Assembly: GCA_046297935.1 (NCBI GenBank)
Contig: JBKBHA010000013.1
Location: 1 to 64,000 of the forward strand
Source of the DNA: CAYMZZ01 sp046297935
Lineage (GTDB): Bacteria; Bacteroidota; Bacteroidia; Chitinophagales; Chitinophagaceae
Length of the DNA stretch: 64,000 bases
Direction: 5' to 3'
Shown piece after piece: positions 60,901-64,000 of the stretch. Under the pieces are notes generated by a model that was not told where the DNA came from, did no database searches, and worked only from the letters and a program-made list of their open reading frames with translations. A program made the position numbers and the translations under genes. Every line of letters begins with the position of its first letter. Position 1 is the stretch's first letter.

Positions 60901-62983
60901 ACACAAACTTCTCGGAAATCGTTTCCATTGTCTGCAACCGGGCCACGTTGTAGTTATAAAAACTACCCGCATTACACCCCATGACAATCATCACCGGATA
61001 TTTGCCCGGGTTGTTATATGCCTGGGGATTGTCGAGATTAAACTCCAGCGCGTTAGAAGAGGAGTGCCCAAAATAGGTAAGTACGCCTATTCCTTCCTCA
61101 AATAGCTTAGCCAGTCGTATACTGGCCACCTGTTCTACTGCATCGGCACTGGTTTTGCTGAATGTGTGCACATTTGCCGCATAAAGCGTGTCTTCGATGA
61201 TAGCCTTATGCCCATCGAGAGCCGCTGTAAGCAAACTGCTGGTATTATTGTCGCCCGCACCAACAACATGCACAACATTCTTTTTCCAGCCTTTTTCCGA
61301 AATCAACGGCGAGTTGAAGTCATATAACTGTTCAAACTGCTTCAGTTTAGAAAGATAGTCGCCCAATTCGTCTTTTGAAATCGCCGAAACCCGGCCAATT
61401 GGCACCAATGGTATTGAACTACCCGTTTGGGCGGTAAGCAAATTATCAGATGCAGGATAGCCAAATGTGGGTACCTGACAAAGGAATTTTGTCTCAGGCT
61501 TATTTTGGTTAAGGTAAAATTGGTTGTAAGTGGAAGCCCGTCCAATTAACAACACATACTTGGGGGATTCCGAATAATTAGCACGTGTCCAGTGTACAAA
61601 ATTGCGAACCGAAAGTGGGTGTTGAGCAATACCAAAAGCAAACTGATCCTCGAGCTGGTCTATTAGATACACCTTTGCATTATAGCTGCCTCCTTCGGCA
61701 CTGGATCGATACTGGCGGTATTCTTCAACCGGATCGTAACTGCCCGTTGCAGCGGTAAGGAGAGCACTGGCGATCATCAGAAAATTACCCTGCTGTTCAG
61801 GAGCCAGATAATTGACAAAATTCCTTTCAGTAAGCTGGTTGATGCTGGTAACATATACCGGCGCCACGCTGACCATAACCAGTGAGCGTTTAGTTGCCGA
61901 AGCTGTGAGCCTGAACCTGAACGGCGCTGCTGTTGTAGTTGGGCTATATCGTTGTCCATTTGTGAGGTCATACAATACCGGCAAATCGGCACCTGTTGTC
62001 GGAAAATTATTTATTTCAATATAATTGCCCACTGCACTGGCTGGAAGTTCGAATGCAAATCTTGCCGCAGCGCCAAAGTCAAAAATACGTGGGTATTCTA
62101 TTGATATTTTCGACAATACCATACGATCAGCACTTCCGGTTGATCGATTGGTGATGGCAACCTGTGCGGATCCTGACGCAATTGCTGAAACAGGCAAAGT
62201 TCTAACGGCTCTGGCGTCGGAATAATAATCCATCTGCTGCCCCATGATCGAGTCGCCATTCAGGGCAACGCGGAAATAACGTTGGTTGATCGCATTGCCT
62301 GCCGCAAAAACTGATACATTGATGTCGGGCGCTCCAGCTCCAACATAGGGTCGCATTGCCGAATAATTCACCGTTGTTGTAGCATTACCAGCTAGGTCCG
62401 TTGACGTCCATCCCTCTCCAATATCATACGTGGATGAATAAGTATAAGATGACCCAACCAACTCTACACGGCCGCTATGTACTTTGGCGTGGTAATGAGT
62501 CTCTACTTTGTGCATGAAGTATTCTTCCTTCGGCAGCGTATTCGTGGCAACCTCGTTGGCGGTTTGAACCAGTCTCTTGTTCGGGCTGGTTGAATTGATC
62601 GTCAGAAAATAGGTGGCAGAGTCAGTTTGTAGGCTATAGAAATCATCCAGTTGCCAGTTCGGATTTCGGTACAGTGGCAGGTCAGCTTTACCATCGTTCA
62701 TCTGACCCCAAAACTCAATATACCCATTCGCGGCGAGTGGCGCGTTGGTGCTTGTAGTATAAATTGGTATTTCCACTCCGTTTCTCCATAACTGAAAATG
62801 ATCGGCGTTGGCATTCGACATACCAACCGCTGCAAGGGTGGATTGTGGAATTCGATACAGACCGGTTACGGCAAGTTTAAACTTATAATAGGTCTTGCTA
62901 TAGTCGATCCATTCATTATTGAACGGCTGTGCCTGCGCCAACACACCCGTCAACAACATCACAATGAGTAAAATTCGTTTCAT
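57938..62983 (-). CDS. porU2: Type IX secretion sortase, PorU2-type
   Basis: A 1681-residue exported protein with signal peptide MKRILLIVMLLTGVLAQAQ. ATG 62983 is chosen over a TTG two codons earlier. The gingipain-like C25 peptidase region lies at about residues 400-790: the catalytic His in VLTYFGHSSSNALEF (near 637) and Cys in MIVMGCNAGSFYNYN (near 669) are both present. Later come CARDB-like beta domains and, from about 1560, a type A sorting domain starting NYPNPFTTSTAFVF and containing GKVVREI and NGVYLYRVI. PorU-type sortases cut the sorting domain of type IX cargo. It is about 500 residues longer than classical PorU. Followed directly upstream by the PorV2-type gene. Confidence 0.88.
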   Translation of the reverse strand: MKRILLIVMLLTGVLAQAQPFNNEWIDYSKTYYKFKLAVTGLYRIPQSTLAAVGMSNANADHFQLWRNGVEIPIYTTSTNAPLAANGYIEFWGQMNDGKADLPLYRNPNWQLDDFYSLQTDSATYFLTINSTSPNKRLVQTANEVATNTLPKEEYFMHKVETHYHAKVHSGRVELVGSSYTYSSTYDIGEGWTSTDLAGNATTTVNYSAMRPYVGAGAPDINVSVFAAGNAINQRYFRVALNGDSIMGQQMDYYSDARAVRTLPVSAIASGSAQVAITNRSTGSADRMVLSKISIEYPRIFDFGAAARFAFELPASAVGNYIEINNFPTTGADLPVLYDLTNGQRYSPTTTAAPFRFRLTASATKRSLVMVSVAPVYVTSINQLTERNFVNYLAPEQQGNFLMIASALLTAATGSYDPVEEYRQYRSSAEGGSYNAKVYLIDQLEDQFAFGIAQHPLSVRNFVHWTRANYSESPKYVLLIGRASTYNQFYLNQNKPETKFLCQVPTFGYPASDNLLTAQTGSSIPLVPIGRVSAISKDELGDYLSKLKQFEQLYDFNSPLISEKGWKKNVVHVVGAGDNNTSSLLTAALDGHKAIIEDTLYAANVHTFSKTSADAVEQVASIRLAKLFEEGIGVLTYFGHSSSNALEFNLDNPQAYNNPGKYPVMIVMGCNAGSFYNYNVARLQTMETISEKFVLAQDRGSVAFLASTHLGIIHYLDIYNTRTYRAMSRSFYGATLGEIMDEAIRQTFALTTENDFYARFQCEQFTLHGDPAIRLYTADKPDYAIEESMVNVDPKFIPVSNIDFNVTARFVNLGRAIDKPIVVEVSRTFPNGTTELFRRDTIPFRRYQDSLTYTLPVMGVRDQGLNKITIRLDADDEVDELYESNNVIVKDVYIIEDDIRPAYPYRYSIVSDPNVKLIASTANPFAAGREYRMEIDTTVKFNSPLKSSQNRTVGGGIVEFEPGISFTDSTVYYWRISPTVTSGEPVWNLSSFQYIANGANGFSQAHFDQHQNSQMLHVRLEDNREWRFDSVVNNLFVKNGVWGSAITTAGELVVNVNDSSYIRNSCIYGLIFNVFDEKTFKPWKNQLVGSTGMYGSQAPCATGGTSYNFEFPNTRAGRNAAMLFLRSIPDGNFVVLRNQARQLMAQNEYANQWLADELTYGAGNSMYTELKNQGFTDIDSINKPRAFSLVYKKNKHGEHPTQFIISAGIYDAINLSVDCISPRSLAFITSPTFGPAKAWTELHWRGKDQHPTTTDSPLIDIIGIRADGSESEVVQGIGLNNQDYDVSGIDAVEYPYIKLRMANQDTVNYDPYQLRYWMVTYNPVPEGAIAPNLYFTTRDTVEVGEPFNFGIAFKNVSRVQFDSIKVKLSITDQNNIENIVPIPNQKDLAVGDTIKLNVPIDTRGLAGFNTLFVNFNPDRAQPEQHLFNNYAFRTLYVRPDSLQPMLDVTFDGVHILNRDIVAARPTIVAELKDEAKWLLLNDTSLLNVQVKYPDGYLRRFNFDNDTLQFEPASDAGNNSARIQFKPYFLEDGEYELLISGKDRSENAAGFVQYRVAFQVINKPMISNMLNYPNPFTTSTAFVFTVTGSEVPQNIRIQILTITGKVVREITKEELGPLHIGRNITEFKWDGTDQYGQKLANGVYLYRVITNHNGKTLDKYKAQGDNTDKYFNKGYGKMYLMR

Positions 62984-63007
62984 GGACAAAAATTATCAGG
63001 GTACAGT

Positions 63008-64000
63008 TTATTTCTTCTTTTTCTTTTTTTCCTGGGGCACCATATTCAACCTAAGAGAGAATACGTGCGTGAACAGTGGATTCGACTGATTGGCCAGATT
63101 GGTAAAAGCGTAGTCAATCGTCACGTTTTGAATCTGAAATCCGGCGCCAGCACTGGGCTGGTATATCCACACTTTCTTCTGGTTGAGCGTGTCGCCATCG
63201 GCCAATGCTCGCTGGAAATTGTTAATACCGGCTCTCAGGAAAAAAACGCTATTGACATTCAATTCGAGTCCCAGCTTGGGATCGGCACTCACAGGATCGG
63301 CACTCAACACGGTGTTACGCTTTCCATCGAAGGTCAAATCAATATTTGTTTCTGCCAGTAAACTGGTTTTCTTACTCAATTGAAACACGCGAGCCACACC
63401 CAATATAAGGCGTGGAGCGGTCATTTCGGTCGACTTAACCGGTATGTCGTTGTTGGTAAGGTAAAGTGCTTCCTTTTCACGTTCAGTAAATGTAAATGAC
63501 CAGGAATTGAAGGTAGTCGTGATGTCGCGGGCAGTAAGTCCAAAACGCCATTTACCCTGCTGCATCTGCAGTCCCGCATCAATTCCAAATCCCCAGGCCT
63601 TGGCAAATTTGCCCACATTGCGGTGGATCACTTTTGCATTAAATCCAAACTGCAATTTCTTTTGCTCGGTGTCTTTCAGGCGTTGGGCATAAGAAAGCAG
63701 GAAGGCATAGTCGGCTGATGAAAAGGCCTGAATATTATTATAGTTGATCGTACCATCGGGCTCTACCAGAAAAAGCGTGTTCATGATATCGTCTACAGCA
63801 AAGCGCAACCCGGTGATGGCAAAAGTCCTTTTGTTGTTCGAAGAGGGGAATGCAATACTGGCGTAATCATATTTACCGATACCTGCAAAATATTCCGCAT
63901 GCATCAGGTTTACCTGAGTATTTTGGGTTACGCCCACCAGACCGGCTGGGTTCCAATAACCCGCCGTACCATCCTGCACGGAAGCAACCTGTGAGCTACC
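63008..64000 (-). CDS. porV2: PorV2-type outer-membrane barrel (5' end cut)
   Basis: At least 330 codons; the frame is open through the right edge, so the N-terminus is missing. The visible part begins with GSSQVASVQDGTAGYWNPAG, the typical early segment of PorV/PorQ proteins (AxxMGGxxVAxxxDxxAxxxNPAG). Barrel strands follow, such as FGFNAKVIHRNVGKFAKAWG, GLQMQQGKWRFGLTARDITT and LGLELNVNSVFFLRAGI. The tail is highly charged (PQEKKKKKK). PorV shuttles cargo between the type IX translocon and PorU. It lies 24 bp upstream of porU2 on the same strand, so they form an operon. Confidence 0.85.
   Translation of the reverse strand, partial: GSSQVASVQDGTAGYWNPAGLVGVTQNTQVNLMHAEYFAGIGKYDYASIAFPSSNNKRTFAITGLRFAVDDIMNTLFLVEPDGTINYNNIQAFSSADYAFLLSYAQRLKDTEQKKLQFGFNAKVIHRNVGKFAKAWGFGIDAGLQMQQGKWRFGLTARDITTTFNSWSFTFTEREKEALYLTNNDIPVKSTEMTAPRLILGVARVFQLSKKTSLLAETNIDLTFDGKRNTVLSADPVSADPKLGLELNVNSVFFLRAGINNFQRALADGDTLNQKKVWIYQPSAGAGFQIQNVTIDYAFTNLANQSNPLFTHVFSLRLNMVPQEKKKKKK

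Overview
The window looks like chromosomal DNA of a Bacteroidota bacterium, most likely from the Chitinophagaceae or a near relative. The signs are the type IX secretion genes (a PorU-type sortase next to a PorV-type barrel, with a C-terminal sorting domain), a TonB-dependent receptor, a GH92 mannosidase, outer-membrane barrels ending in Phe, promoters with the Bacteroidota -7 box TAnnTTTG, and an almost complete lack of Shine-Dalgarno sequences. Family placement is inference from gene content. There is no sign of a prophage, insertion sequence or CRISPR array.

Layout. 0-4.6 kb is loose accessory DNA: a minisatellite with a palindromic core, three small NTF2/VOC-fold proteins, an outer-membrane barrel, a decayed PorV-like gene, a leucine-rich-repeat protein and a 28-copy 15-bp palindromic minisatellite. 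4.7-9.2 kb holds a GH92 alpha-mannosidase and a TonB-dependent receptor on the minus strand. 9.4-13 kb is a tight pxpBCA operon (5-oxoproline cleavage) ending in an NRAMP-fold transporter without the usual metal ligands. 13-20.9 kb holds katG (preceded by a structured leader that partly resembles a SAM-I riboswitch core), a CPBP protease, a membrane-anchored AraC regulator, a serine hydrolase and small proteins. 20.9-27.1 kb is a mostly overlapping run: Gfo/Idh/MocA oxidoreductase, sugar-phosphate transferase, M1 peptidase with an apparent barrel-like C-terminal half, and a FemAB/GNAT-like protein. 27.1-32.2 kb has repeat arrays, ispD, an isoaspartyl peptidase, a DUF6498-like protein, an APC permease and OmpH.

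32.3-52.2 kb is the core transcription-translation block read on the minus strand: rpsU, a Xer recombinase, hpf, tRNA-Thr/Tyr/Gly/Thr, tuf, tRNA-Trp, secE, nusG, rplK, rplA, rplJ, rplL, rpoB, rpoC. The order is classical, but it is broken twice: an LtaS-like phosphotransferase plus a methyltransferase lie between nusG and rplK, and a helix-hairpin-helix protein lies between rplL and rpoB. Each downstream part has its own promoter. Inverted simple-repeat arrays lie on both sides of the first insertion block, and three 72-bp tRNA-Thr-like pseudo-units lie beside the real tRNA-Thr. rpsU carries a near-perfect Shine-Dalgarno, fitting autoregulation by bS21.

52.2-57.9 kb has ribE and an envelope-modification cluster (two alkaline-phosphatase-fold membrane enzymes, a GT-C-like protein, a PmtA-like methyltransferase). 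57.9-64 kb is the PorU2-PorV2 pair; the PorV2 gene runs off the right edge.
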